Counted from the stretch's first letter, positions 10,881 to 22,277 are shown. The stretch: 64,000 bases of DNA from Bremia lactucae (GCF_004359215.1 NC_090610.1:9269132-9333131); one strand, 5' to 3'. The notes: generated from the letters alone by a model not told the origin. Numbers and translations: made by a program.

Positions 10881-12245
10881 TAACGACTCTCTTGTCGCCT
10901 ATTCCTGAATTAATCCGTTCGGCTTACGTCAATGATGAACAGTGTGTAGCTCTGCTACGAGCTTTCAATAACTTTGATTCAGGTATTAAATTGCCGGCAC
11001 GTATGCGTGCAAGGTTACATCGATTTCTATCGATAACGACCTGTTGCTTTATTGCTTAGACATCGCGGACCCTCCGCGTGTCGTTGTACCTTATGATGAG
11101 GATTTGAAGTACCAAATCCTCTATGAGGCGCACGATACTGTCCTTGGTGGTCATCTCGGTAGAGAAAAGACCTACGGCTCTATCAGCCAGAGTTTTTGGT
11201 GGCCCAAACTTTATAAATGGCTCAGAACATATGTTCGCACATGCGAAACGTGCCAACGGGTTAAACCCTCGGTACATGCTGCTGCGCCACTGGCGAGTCT
11301 TCCCGTCCCCATAAGGTGCTGGGAGTCCATTAGTATGGATTTTGTTTTTCGGTTGCCGAAAGATTCAGCCGGTAACTCCGGTATAGTGGTCTTTGTTGAC
11401 CGTTTGGGCAAAATGGTTCACTTAGCGGCCGTGCCGGATTCCATTGATGGAGAGGGTACAGCTAAGCTGTTTATCGATCGCGTGTTTCGACAACATGGTT
11501 TACCAGTGCCAATTGTCTCTGATCGGGATCCCCGTTTCCCGGGTAAATTCTGGAAACCAATTTTCCGAGTGCTTGGCACCAGATTGGATATGTCCACTGC
11601 GGACCATCCGCAGACCGATGGTCAAACGGAACGTGTCAATCGCGTCATTGAAGACGTTTTACGCAGTGTGTGTGCTCAGACACCAAAGCGCTGGAGCTCA
11701 ATGCTTCTAGTGGTGGAGTTTGCGATAAATAATGCTGAACATGCCTAATCAGGCTACACTCCGTTCTATGTCAACGGTCTCACCCACCCACGCGTTCCGT
11801 TAACGATACCACTGCGTGGCTCAGGGCTTGGTGGGGGGGGGAATTGGCCGATAGGCTTGCTGATATCAGCTCTATTACCGTTCGGAAACAAGTAAGCGAG
11901 TTTCTCGCGACGCGATTTAGTGTCTTAAGCCATGTAAGGGATACGATGGCTGATAGCCAAGACAAACAAAAAGAACAAGCGGATGCTAAAGGCAGAAGCT
12001 GTATTTATTCTTATATAGTCGAAGACCGAATTTTACTAAACGCTAAAAACCTACCTACCAACTTGGTTTCCGCGGTCTTCAAGACCAAATTGCTCCCGCG
12101 CTTTTTTGGACCATTTACGGTCGTGGCCAAGAAGGGCCTAGCTTATCCGCTAAACCTTCCCAGCAAGCTGCGTACACACCCAGTGTTTTACGTTGGCTTG
12201 CTTAAGCCATATCGGGACCCTTTCCACGTGGACTTGAAGGCGCTT
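10881..12245 (+). pseudogene. pol: integrase with GPY/F module, unit A1
   Basis: The open frame 11044-11748 holds the HHCC zinc finger and the full DDE triad: Asp in SMDFV (11338), Asp in SDRDPRF (11521) and Glu in TERVNR (11629). After a stop at 11746 the frame resumes with the GPY/F module ('RFFGPFTVV', near 12096) and the conserved 'HPVFYVGLLKPY'. The catalytic core is the best preserved part of the unit, but the protein is interrupted. Confidence 0.85.
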
Positions 12246-13419
12246 GCGCCGAGACAGGCGGTCGTGCCGCAGATTGCGGCATCCTCACCAGGATGTCCAG
12301 CTGGCCCTCTAAACGAGGCTGCTGACGCTCCAGCGTCGAAAGACGGTCCCGAACCGCCTCAAAAGAGCTCTCAATCCGAGCAAGGTTCTCATGAAGAAGT
12401 TGCACCTCGTGCCGTAGAGCATCAAATGCTTTCGCCGAAATTTCGGCCCCCTCCCGCGCTGCTTGATGCGCGGGGGAACCTTCAGTTTAATGTGGAGAAA
12501 CATTTAAAGCGACATCGTCGTGAGTGTCAGGGTCAACTCGCGTCAAACGACGCTTCCCACCACTAAACCTGGCATTAGGTGGATCTAAAGCCTCAGTGCG
12601 GCTTCGATCCTTGGTTGTACGGTCAACCGAAGCACTGAAATATTGGCTAGGCCTTTCTTCGTTTTGTGGTATAAATGCCGAACGTAACTGGCCTTTGGCC
12701 TTAAGCTTGGCGAAATTAAAGCAAGGCTTCCGTTCCAAACGAACATCACCTTTATCCGCAGACTCTATGATATTCCAGATATTACGGAGTTTGCGCGTCC
12801 GGTGAACCCATTTCTCAAGTAAGACTTCGTTTTCAGCTCTTGTATCGTTTGGAAACAAAACGATCGGAATTTCCCTCATGGAGGTCACCGAAGCCCCACG
12901 GGCTTGATCACGTAAACGCGTCAGATACTTGCTTCGCGTCATTACCTTCGGCGTAAGGAATTGCTCATGAAGAGCGTCGCGAGCAGCGATCTCCTCCGGC
13001 GTCCTCGCCAGGTCACCAGAGATCCAGATGGCCAAGCTATGACCCGCTATCTATTTGAGACGCTCGTCCGCACTAAGCGGAGTGAATCTATATTAACTAT
13101 GAGCCTTAGCTTTCGCTATTTTGGCAGCTCGACGACGAGCTCTTTCCTCTATGAGGATTATCTGCTCTTGCTCTTCATCGAGCGGATTTGTAATGATGTT
13201 GGACTCAGGGTCCTGTGTTTTCCTCAATGCAGTTAAGACATCAGCGGCACCACGTTCTGGGAACGGATTCGGGGCTCGCCGACGTTCGTCCAGAGGAGAA
13301 GCCGTGAGCGATCGCCGCTCTTTTTCCTCCTCCTCTGATTGAGAGTGACTTTCAAAGTCCACCATTCCCTCATCGCCGAGGAAGGTGCTCAGAGTCTGTG
13401 ACTCACGCTTGATTGTCAT
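12202..13419 (-). pseudogene. antisense ORF (aORF) of family A, unit A1
   Basis: From an ATG at 13419, 112 nt inside the 3' LTR, one minus-strand frame runs 406 codons to 12202. It is interrupted only by three nonsense codons (13093, about 13050, 12487) and no frameshift. Regions: acidic/charged N-terminus; 'EEQEQIILIEERARRRA'; a central block with 'REIPIVLFPNDT'; a basic segment 'GGKRRLTR'; then a predicted coiled coil ('LLHENLARIESSFEAVRDRL') and a Pro/Ser-rich tail. It lies antisense to GPY/F and the chromodomain. No known domain is recognised. Retention of one long frame in a decayed element, and a homologous frame in A2, argue for a real protein-coding gene of this transposon family. Confidence 0.65.
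12440..12566 (+). pseudogene. truncated chromodomain, unit A1
   Basis: The frame 'LLDARGNLQFNVEKHLKRHR' is the first strand of a chromodomain. The following conserved core (QYLVKWLGYPSSENSWE), present in unit A2, is missing because of a deletion of about 120 bp between 12524 and 12525. Chromodomains guide integrase to methylated-histone chromatin. Confidence 0.75.
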
Positions 13420-13520
13420 TAGACAAAGGAATGGAAAACGCAACCAAACGGTTAGCTGTTTAGGTTCCAACCTCAAAGAGGAAATGAAGCGAATGTTGTC
13501 ACTCGGTGTCAACAGTCTGA

Positions 13521-13530
13521 TGGGGGAGGG
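13521..13530 (+). promoter_or_regulatory. polypurine tract
   Basis: TGGGGGAGGG directly precedes LTR 2, the expected position for plus-strand primer in LTR retrotransposons. Confidence 0.8.
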
Positions 13531-14018
13531 TGTAATGGGGCACACATCGGTTGGAGAACCGTTGTTGTGGTACATTTACTTTATGGGTAAAATACCCTTT
13601 TATCTAATTTTAAAATAGTTAGTTACTTAAATCCCATTTATTATGGGTAATAAATGTGGTCGCCGCCAGATATAAATCTGGCGGCCAAAATCTATGTTTT
13701 TAATTAGCTAGGGTAAGGTTTTTAGACTTAAATAATTAAATAAAGTTCAGTTTCCCTTTTGGTCTTACAGCGTTAAGTGCCTTCCTGAGGCTTGCGCATT
13801 GATCTGTAAGCGATAGAAGCCTTTCTAAGGTATATCCTCTTGGGCACTAGTTGCCAATTGGTTCTACGAACCCCTGAATCCCTTGAACTAGGATTCCTTA
13901 AGCTTTGATAGCTTGTACGACTCCCTGAGTTGATAAACCCATTACTTCAATCGAACTAATTGACTCTCTGAGTCTGAAAGTCTTCCTCTGACTTTAGGAG
14001 CGAGGTAGCTCCGCTACA
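13531..14018 (+). repeat. LTR 2 (shared central LTR) of family A array
   Basis: 488 bp, TGTAATGGGG...CCGCTACA. It is preceded by a polypurine tract and followed by a primer-binding site (14021), so it serves both units. Confidence 0.9.
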
Positions 14019-14095
14019 CCTGGTAGCACTCGTAGTCAATTTACGCCTGAGTCTTTACAAGACTAATTTCTCACGAAAATGAAGAGGTTTAAGAA

Positions 14096-15019
14096 TTGTC
14101 AGAAGCGCAACGCGCCGCTTATGACAAGCTCGAAACCTTATTCGGGCTTGAGCACGTGGAATTTATTATTTCCCAGGAATCAGAGGTCCTGCATGCAAGG
14201 CTTGAAGCCTTCATGCGGTACGAAGCCTCCCTGATCGGTCAGGTACAGGACCATTTAGCGGCATCTATGCCAACCCGGTACATCTCTGAACCTGACTCAG
14301 AGCCGAGGGCTCGCCCTCTAACTGTAAATGCGAAAACATTTGAGGGAAAGAGGGAGAAAATCTCCCTTTTTGGATTAAGCAGATGGAAATGTCCATTGAT
14401 TTCGCCTTGTTCTAAACAGAACGGCTAGAGGTGGCTATGGCCATTTCCAAACTTGGAGGTAGAGCCATGGAGTGGGCACTATCGTGCAGCACGTCCATAA
14501 ACGACGCTTTTCCCTCATGGGATTCGCTGAAACAGCAAATGACGAGCATGTTTGCACCGCCTGATCAGGCTTTTCGCATGCGAGCACGGCTCCTAGCGAT
14601 TGACATGGTAAAAGAACCCTAGGGGACTTTGTCCAGGAGTTGAGAACTCTCATTGCACCTGTGCATCAAGACCCAGTGCAAGAAGCAATTGTAAAGACCA
14701 TCTTTATGGGAGGTTTCAAAGACGACGTTGCTTGGACGAATTGTTCCGATCTCATCCGGCTACGTTCGAAGAGGCAGTTGCCATAGCGCTACGCACCGAG
14801 TTTGACTTTAAGTCTGCTAGCGTTAGCCCGCCTGTTTACCGAACACGTTCTTCGAGCACATGGGTTCCGTCTAATAGAACAGAACCTATGGATTTAAGCC
14901 TCGTTGAGGAAGGAGAAGAGGCTCTTCAAGCTGTGGAACAGCATAAGACCATCCGGAGATGTTATATGTGCGGAAGCACGAAACATTACCCCTGCCTGCC
15001 CTCTTTGAAATTCGCATAA
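14096..15019 (+). pseudogene. gag: gag pseudogene, unit A2
   Basis: Identical in every line compared to the unit A1 gag, displaced by 6969 nt, including the TTG in place of the start ATG, the frameshift and the truncated zinc knuckle. Sharing of all defects shows the copy was made after decay. Confidence 0.85.
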
Positions 15020-15252
15020 AGCTCGAAAGAGCTCCAACTTCGACCTATACCAGAGATCTAGTACGGTGCGGGAAAACGTCAATACCCAGTAGGTGCGGGA
15101 CGCCCTACTGGGGAAGACCTAGGCTCTGTTGAACCTCAAGGAGGTGAGATAAACAGAACCTAGCCCCAATTAGCTCGGTGCTCAATAGCACGGACAGAGA
15201 GTACAACCCTGGCTTGCTAGTCGCTCAAGCGACTGTAAAGGGCTTTGATAAG

Positions 15253-15532
15253 CTTTGAAATTTTTAATTGACTCAGGAGCGTTTTGCAATTATGCTCGCA
15301 CTTTTCCCTTGAAAGAAGTCAACAATACGTTGAGGCGCTTAGAGCGCATGAAGGTGATACAATCACTGTTTCCTTAGCGACTGGGACTGGTGTCACTGTT
15401 CCCAAAGTTCTATTGAACTTAGGTATAAAGTTTCTGGACTTTGACAGTATGGAACGCTGTCTCGTCCTTGATTTAGATTCGAGATATGACCTCATTCTTG
15501 GTATGGCCTGGTTAAAACACCATGAGCCATAG
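15253..15532 (+). pseudogene. aspartic protease remnant, unit A2
   Basis: Same DSG active site and same frameshift as in A1 (offset 6969). Confidence 0.8.
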
Positions 15533-16509
15533 ATCGATTGGAGGTCTAAGACCTAAAGCGCCACGCGCAATGTTCCTAACAAAGTTTTGGAGAGTCATGA
15601 ACCCACCTACAAAAGCGCTATTGTCGCGGATTATTGAATGAGTCTATCAGTGTTTTTGACATTGGCATGTCTGAGTTAGTAAACTCAAATGTTAAAAACA
15701 TTAATTCTGAGCCCGACATAGTAGAAGTAAGTGGAACGGCACGTAATCCGACGTGCGACACTCGTTGTGATAACGATTAACTGAATGCTGAAAGCATTGT
15801 GGCCTAAGGCCGAGTCATCAAGAGTGCAATACCATTGAGATACGTGGAGTGGAACGTCTCAGACCACCGAGTGTGGTCGGCCGAGGTGGCACCATACTGA
15901 GTGTGAGTAATGACACTATTGGCGGTTCACCAGAGCATTTTGGCTTAAACCCTTCTTATGCACGTGAAGCGACACGTAAACATTCGCTGGTAAAGGAAGT
16001 TGAGTTACCTTACTCCTTCTCGGATGTCAAATTAGACACCATGTCTTGTATAGAACCAATACATGCAGGAAAACCCGGGGACGTGAATGTTTCGGCCTTT
16101 AAGAGGCGTATCGTCTCCACTCAAAGATAGAGTGGACACGAAGCGTGTATGCCCTCACAAAGTGATACGAGTGAGCAAGTACATACGCTTGTAAATGGCG
16201 TGACCGGTAACATTGAGGGGGAAGTTAGCCTTGCGGCAATCCCCTCGTTACATGCTCTTTTAGAGCTAGACGAAATGTCTATTGATGAGTGCGGTCGAGC
16301 CTTAAAACCTGGTGACTTATTTGAAATGGTGGTCATTCGACCTATGGTTTAGTTAAACTCATCTTCACTTCTAGACGAAGCTGTCATGGACGACACAAAA
16401 GCTGCACTTAGTGCGCGGAATGGGTCATCGATCCTGAAAGATCCTACGCATCCCTTTTATTCCTTAATTTAGGAATTCCAAGATGTGATATTTAATAACC
16501 CACCATCTG
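15533..16509 (+). other. protease-RT linker, unit A2
   Basis: Copy of 8564-9540 with no separate domain recognised. Confidence 0.5.
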
Positions 16510-17270
16510 TTTTACCTCCGGATAGAGGTGTACGTCATGAAATTGACTAAGTTCCGGGAACCAAATACTGTGTCACAAGACTGGTCTTTATCAAGGGAGC
16601 AGTGTGACGTCATTGACGATTTCTTCCGTGCTAAGCACGAGGCTGGACTGGTGCGAGAGAGTAAATCTCCTTATTCGGCACCGACATTTTGTTTCAAAAA
16701 GCCAAATGGTAAATGGCGCACTGTTCATGCTTATAATAAGCTTAATGCTGCCACTATACCAGCACGAACCCCCATTCCTATAAAAGATGTTCTTCAGAAC
16801 AAGGGGGATGTACAATGTACAGTGCATTGGACTTAGTCGATGGTTACTGCTAATTGCTCATGCGAGCTAGTGACATCCCGCTTACAGCGGTTTGCACCCC
16901 AAGCGGCATGTTATGGTAGTGGCTGGTAATGCCACAAGAGCTTTCCAACGCCCCGGCATTATTTGATCGTCTAGTGACGCAACTGTTTCGCCCTCATCGA
17001 GATTATGCACAGACTTATTTCGATGACATATTTGTCCATAGTCGTGTGGAGCACGGTCGGTCGGATATGGAAAACCATTTAGACCATTTGCGAGCAGTGC
17101 TCGAGTGCATGCGCTCAAACAAATTGTATGCCAATGCATCTAAATGAATTTTTGGCGCCGAAATTCTTTTTTTAGGAAGCTTCTTTGGAAAGCGAGGCCT
17201 TAGAGCGGACCCCGCTAAGGTAAAGCCATAGTAGATTGACCGGTTCCTCAAAACTAAAAGGATTTACGTA
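16510..17270 (+). pseudogene. pol: reverse transcriptase remnant, unit A2
   Basis: Copy of the A1 RT with the same YFDD motif, deletions and stops. The end of the A1/A2 identity tract lies just downstream, near 17382. Confidence 0.85.
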
Positions 17271-17850
17271 AGTGGTTGGGTCTCGCCAATTATTTACAAA
17301 AATATAGCGAAAATTACGCTGATATGGCTAGGCCATTATCTAATCTCCTTAAAAAGGATACAGAATGGTGCTGGACTAGCACCAAAAATAATGCTTTTCG
17401 AGCAGTTAAGGATAGTCTTCTCCACGCCCAATTTGGCACTGTCAAACCCAAATTGGCCTTTCAGTGTCGTCTGTGACGCATCAGATTTTGCCATTGGCAG
17501 TGCTCTATTACAAACAGATGTTGAGGGGCATGAACGTGTTATTGCGTTCAAGTCTAGACAGCTTAAAAATGCGGAATTGAACTACCCAGTTCATGACAAA
17601 GCATCAATTGCTATGAAGTATGCTCTCGTCAAATTCAGAGTTCATCTGCTCGGCTCTTAGCCGTTTGTGATATATACAGATCACGCGTCATTACGCACGG
17701 CGCTAAGTCGCCCCATCTCTCACAGAGAATGGCCCGATGGCTATTCTTTTTTGCGGAATACAACTTCGAGGTGTAGTATAAACCCGGCAAGCAAAATGCT
17801 TTGGCCGATGGGCAATCACGCAGACCGGATTATGAGCTTTCTCATTTAAC
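17271..17850 (+). pseudogene. pol: RNase H remnant, unit A2
   Basis: Homologous to the A1 RNase H but diverged, with a frameshift near 17450 and a TAG at 17658. Unlike A1 it retains TDHASLRT. It shows that A2's distal half has a separate history. Confidence 0.8.
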
Positions 17851-19235
17851 GACTATCTCGTCACCGATTCCTGAATTAATCCGTTCCGCTTACGCCAAGG
17901 ATGAACAGTGTGTAGCTCTGATACGAGCTTTTAAGAACTCGGATTCAGGTTTTAAATTGCCGGCACGTTTGCGTGCAAGGTTACATCGATTTTCTTTTTA
18001 ACATTGCGTGCAAGGTTACATCGATTTTCTATCGATAACAACCTGTTGCTTTATTGCACAGACATCGCGGACCCTCCGCGTGTCGTTGTTCCTCATGATG
18101 AGGATTTGAAGTATTGGATCCTCCATGAGGCACACGATACTGTCCTTGGTGGTCATCTCGGTAGAGAAAAGACCTACGGCTCTATCAGCCAGAATTATTG
18201 GTGGCCCAAACTTTATAAATGGGTCAGCCCATATGTTCGCACATGCGAAACGTGCCAACGGAATGAACCCTCGGCGCATGCTGCTGCGCCACTGGCGAGT
18301 CTTCTCGCCCCCATAGGATGCTAGGAGTCCATTAGTATGGATTTTGTTTTTGGGCTGCCGAAAGATTCAGCCGGTAACTCCGGTATAATGGTCTTTGTTG
18401 ACCGATTGAGCAAAATGGCTCACTTAGCGGCCGTCCCGGATTCCATTGATGGAGAAGGTACAGCTTTGCTGTTTATCGATCACGTGTTTTGACAACATGG
18501 TTTGCCATTGGTAATTGTCTCTGATCGGGACCCCCGTTTCACAAGTAGATTCTGGAAATATATTTTCCGAGTGCTTGGCACCAGATTGGATATGTCCACT
18601 GCGGACCTGGAATTATATTGTTAAGAAATAGAATGGTCAAACTGAACGTGTGAATCGCGTCATTGAAGACGTTTTACGCAGCGTATGTGCTCTGACACCA
18701 AAGCACTGGAGCTCAATGCTCCCAGTGGTGGAGTTTGCGTTAAATAACGCTGTACATGCCTCTACAGGCTATACTACGTTATATGTAAGCGGTCTTACCA
18801 ACCCTCGCGTTCCATTAACGATACCACTGCGTGGTTCAGGGCTTGATGGGGGAGAATTAGCCGATAGGATTCCTGATATCAGCCCTGCTACCGTTCGGAA
18901 ACAAGTAAGCGAGGTTCTCGCGACGCGATTTAGTGTCTTAAGACACGTAAGGGATACGACGGCTGATAGCCAAAACAAACAAAAAGAACAAGCAGATGTC
19001 AAAGGCAGAAGCTGTATTGATTCTTATATGGTCGGAGACCGAGTTTTACCAAATGCTAAAATCTACCTACCAACTTGGTTTCCGCGGTATTCAAGACCAA
19101 ATTGCACCCGCGCTTTATTGGACCATTTACCAAGAAGATACTAGCTTATACGCTAAACCTTCCTAGCAAGCTGCGTACACACCCAGTGTTTTACGTTGGA
19201 TTGCATAAGCCATATCGGGACCCTTCCCACGTGGA
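17851..19235 (+). pseudogene. pol: integrase and GPY/F remnant, unit A2
   Basis: Shows the zinc finger ('HLGREKTYG', CETC), SMDFVFGLP, SDRDPRF and, after a 25-30 bp replacement near 18608-18632, the (TE)RVNRVIEDVLRSV block. Stops occur at 18322 and 18490. A 36-bp local duplication (ttgcgtgcaaggttacatcg repeat) sits at about 17968-18030. It is more damaged than A1. Confidence 0.8.
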
Positions 19236-19311
19236 CTTGAAGGCGCTTGCGTCGAGACAGGCGGTCGTGCCGCAGATTGCTGCATCCTCACCAAGATATC
19301 CAACTTGCCCT

Positions 19312-20536
19312 CTAAACAAGGCTGCTGCGCACCAGCGTCGAAAGGTGGTCCCGAACCGCCTCAAAAGAGCTCTCAATCCGAGCAAGGACCTCACGAAGAA
19401 GTTGCACCTCGTGCCGTAGAGCATCAAATGCTTCCGCCGAAATTTCGGCCCTTTCCCGCGCTGCTTGATGCGCGGGGTAACCTTCAGTTTCATGTGGAAA
19501 AACTGTTAAAGCGACGTTGTCGTGAGGGTCAATACCAGTATCTGGTGAAGTGGCTAGGGTACCCCTCTTCTGAAAACTCTTGGGAGTTCGAGGTACCTCT
19601 TCGGCAAGATTGCCCGTAATGCGTTGACGTTTTTGAGCGCCAAGCTCAGGGTCAACTCGCGTCAAACGACGCTTCCCCCCACTAAACGTGGGATTAGGTG
19701 GATCTAGAGCCTCAGTGCGGCTTCGCTATTTGGTTGTACGGTCAACCGAATCACTGAAATATTGGCTAGACCTTTCTTCGTTTTGTGGCATAAATGCCGA
19801 ACGTAACTGGCATTTGGCCTTAAGCTTAGCAAAGTCGAAGCGAAGCTTCCGTTCCAAACGAACACCACCTCTATCCGCAGACTCTCTGATGTTCCAGATA
19901 TTACGGAGTTTGCGAGCCCGGTGAACCCATTTCTCAAATGAGACTTCGTTCTCAGTTCTTGTTTCGTTTGGAAACAAAACGATCGGAATTTCCCTCATGA
20001 AGGTCACCGAATCCCCACGGGCTTGATCATGTAAACGCGTCAGATACTGGCTTCGCCTCATTACCTTTGGCGTAAGGTACTGCTCATGAAGAGCGTCGCG
20101 GGTAGCGATCTCCTCCAGCTTCCTCGTCGGATGACCAGAGATCCAGATGGCCAAGCTATGACCCGCTATCTCTTTGAGACGCTCGTCCGCACTAAGCGGA
20201 GTGAATCTATATCCACTATGAGCTTAGCTTTCGCTATCTCGGCAGCTCGTCGTCGAGCTTGTTCCTCTATGAGGATTATCTGCTCTTGCTCTTCATCGAG
20301 TGGATTCGTAATAATGTTGGACTCAGGATCCCGTGTCCTGATCAATGCAGTTAAGACATCAGCGGCACCACGTTCTGGGAACGGATTCAAGGCTCGCCGA
20401 CGTTCGTCCGGAGGAGAAGGCGTGAGCGAACGCCGGTCTTTTCCTCCTCCTCTGATTTAGAATGACTTTCAAAGTCACCATTCTCTCATCGTCGAGGAAG
20501 GTGCTCAGAGTCTGTGACTCACGCTTGATTGTCATT
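19312..20536 (-). pseudogene. antisense ORF (aORF) of family A, unit A2
   Basis: Homologue of the A1 antisense ORF. From 20154 to 19312 the minus-strand frame is open apart from one stop at 19726, covering the PIVLFPNET block, 'GGKRRLTR', a second basic run (AQKRQR) and the coiled coil 'LLREVLARIESSFEAVRDHL'. N-terminally, a one-base loss near 20210 shifts the frame and a duplication of about 67 bp disrupts the start region. The extra ~40 codons next to GGKRRLTR lie exactly opposite the chromodomain core that A1 has lost. Confidence 0.6.
19440..19619 (+). pseudogene. chromodomain, unit A2
   Basis: An open frame carries 'FHVEKLLKRRCREGQYQYLV' followed by KWLGYPSSENSWE, a clear chromodomain with the aromatic and SENSWE motifs. 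It is the intact counterpart of the deleted A1 domain and classes family A as a chromovirus. Confidence 0.8.
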
Positions 20537-20625
20537 AGACAAAGTGGTGTCATTAGCCACCATTCTCTCATCGTCGAGGAAGGTGCTCAGAGTCTGTGAC
20601 TCACGCTTGATTGTCATTAGACAAA
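20478..20625 (+). repeat. 67-bp direct duplication inside aORF start region
   Basis: The segment beginning ACCATTCTCTCATCGTCGAG and ending ATTAGACAAA occurs twice, about 81 nt apart, with a short insert between. A1 has one copy. Confidence 0.8.
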
Positions 20626-20718
20626 GGAATGGGAAAACACAACCAAACGGTAAGCTGTTTAGGTTCCAACCTCAAAGAGGAAATGAAGCGAATGTTGTCA
20701 CTCGGTGTCAACAGTCTG

Positions 20719-20729
20719 ATGGGGGAGGG
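20719..20729 (+). promoter_or_regulatory. polypurine tract
   Basis: ATGGGGGAGGG abuts LTR 3. Confidence 0.75.
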
Positions 20730-21218
20730 TGTAATGAAGCAAACATCGGTTGGAGAACCGTTGTTGTGGTACATTTACTTTATGGGTAAATACCCTTTTA
20801 TCTAATTTTAAGATATGTTAGTTACTTAAATCCCATTTATTATGGGTAATAAATGTGGTCGCCGCCAGATATAAATCTGGCGGCCAAAATCTATGTTTTG
20901 AATTAGCTGAGGGTAAGGTTTATAGATTTAAATAATTAAATAAAGTTTAGTTTCCCTTTTGGTCTTACAGCGTTAAGTGCCTTCCTAAGGCTTGCGCATT
21001 GATCGGTAGTAGATAGAAGCCTTTCTAAGGTATATCCTCTTGGGCACTAGTTGCCAATTGGTTCTACGAACCCCTAAATCCCTTGAACTAGGATTCCTTA
21101 AGCTTTGATAGCATGTACGACTCCCTGAGTTGTTAAACCCATTACTTCAATCGAACTAATTGACTCTCTGAGTCTGAAAGTCTTCCTCTGACTTTATAAG
21201 AGAGGTAGCTCCGCTACA
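20730..21218 (+). repeat. LTR 3 of family A array (489 bp)
   Basis: Starts TGTAATGAAG and ends CCGCTACA, followed by the TACAT duplication. It differs from LTR 2 at scattered sites. Confidence 0.9.
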
Positions 21219-21249
21219 TACATCCATTATGGCTCTAACGTAAGTAACG

Positions 21250-22277
21250 GTTCCAAGGCACGTGTCACCTTTCAATAGTACTGGTAAGTACTAGTTGATC
21301 TTACACTGGTTATAGTGAAGGTTAGGTGCCTCGAAACTTTACGTGTGACGGGCTAAAGTTATCCCCTTATGTTACACAGTCCCCGTTAAGGGCACTCGGT
21401 GTACTTAAGAGATGGTCAATTACTTATATAAAGTAATTAGACCCACACACTCGGTTGTGGTTCGCATTTGTGTCCAACCCTTGTGTATGTCATGCACATA
21501 GGTGCAGTCACATTAGGAGGGATGGCGCCTATCGTCATTCCTTACGCGAGGTATCTAGAAAGATACGCTCGCAATACATATTAGTGTTATCTACATAAAT
21601 GACATTTTTGATTGGTTAAAAATTGTATTCATATTTATGCGATTAAATATAAATCAATCTAAAAACTGCTTCCTACTTGGTAAGTGCGCACGAGGAGCCG
21701 GATTACCGCTCCCGTGACGACACTTTACCAGGGTACTAAGTGCGTTGGGTGAGGTCGCTAAGGCGCCCACCACAACTACCTCACTGCACGCAAGAGAAGA
21801 CGGTCTAATTGCTTCCTCGCTGTGCTAGGGTGTGTGTCTAAGTAGAGCGTGGCCACAGACGCGCCCGCCTACGTCACGTACACAGGGGTGCAGAGAAAGA
21901 TTTCTAGGTAGCTAAGGGTTTTTAGCTACCAAAGGTGATTCAAAGAATTAGAATTAGGGAAAAGTAAAGCTGTGTTAATATATTAATTTTCTTATGTAAC
22001 GATCTTCTATCCTAATACTGATTTTATTATATTAATATCTAACTAAGTATGGCGCCTCCTTGCGCACCGCACAATCGTGTCTTGAAAACGATTGGCGGGG
22101 TAATTTTAGGCTTTAATCAACCAATCATTAAGATAATATCGTATTGCATCGATTATACCAAATTTGTATTATTGTACCGATTTAAGTCAAAATTAATAAA
22201 GATAATAAATCTTGTAGTCTTATATTGGTTCTCCTCTTATAGGAAGTATTACTTATGTAACGGGACACCCCGTTACT
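21250..22277 (-). repeat. 3' LTR of B1, split by a solo LTR
   Basis: Matches the 5' LTR at 29300-29812 on both sides of the inserted alpha LTR (21344-21873). Shared landmarks are 'cttacactggttatagtgaa', 'ggcgcctc', 'caatcgtgtcttgaaa' and the terminal CACCCCGTTAC. The left edge is approximate. Confidence 0.7.
21339..21878 (+). mobile_element. solo LTR, family alpha, nested in B1 3' LTR
   Basis: LTR at 21344-21873 starts TGTGACGGGC and ends GCCCGCCTACG. Flanks are TTACG (21339-21343) and TCACG (21874-21878), a 5-bp target duplication with one mismatch. The intact site in the sister LTR near 29380 reads CTTCACGTACG, confirming the insertion point. Confidence 0.8.

Larger units (their letters stand above)
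6557..21223 (+). mobile_element. family A chromovirus: tandem array LTR-int-LTR-int-LTR with TACAT target duplication
   Basis: Three LTRs of 488-489 bp (6562, 13531, 20730) enclose two internal regions in the same plus orientation. Both outer edges carry the same 5-bp sequence TACAT (6557-6561 and 21219-21223), so the whole array behaves as one insertion that later gained a unit by LTR-LTR recombination. Domain order in each unit is gag, protease, RT, RNase H, integrase, GPY/F, chromodomain, with an antisense ORF before the polypurine tract. Both units carry many stops and frameshifts and are non-autonomous. Confidence 0.9.
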
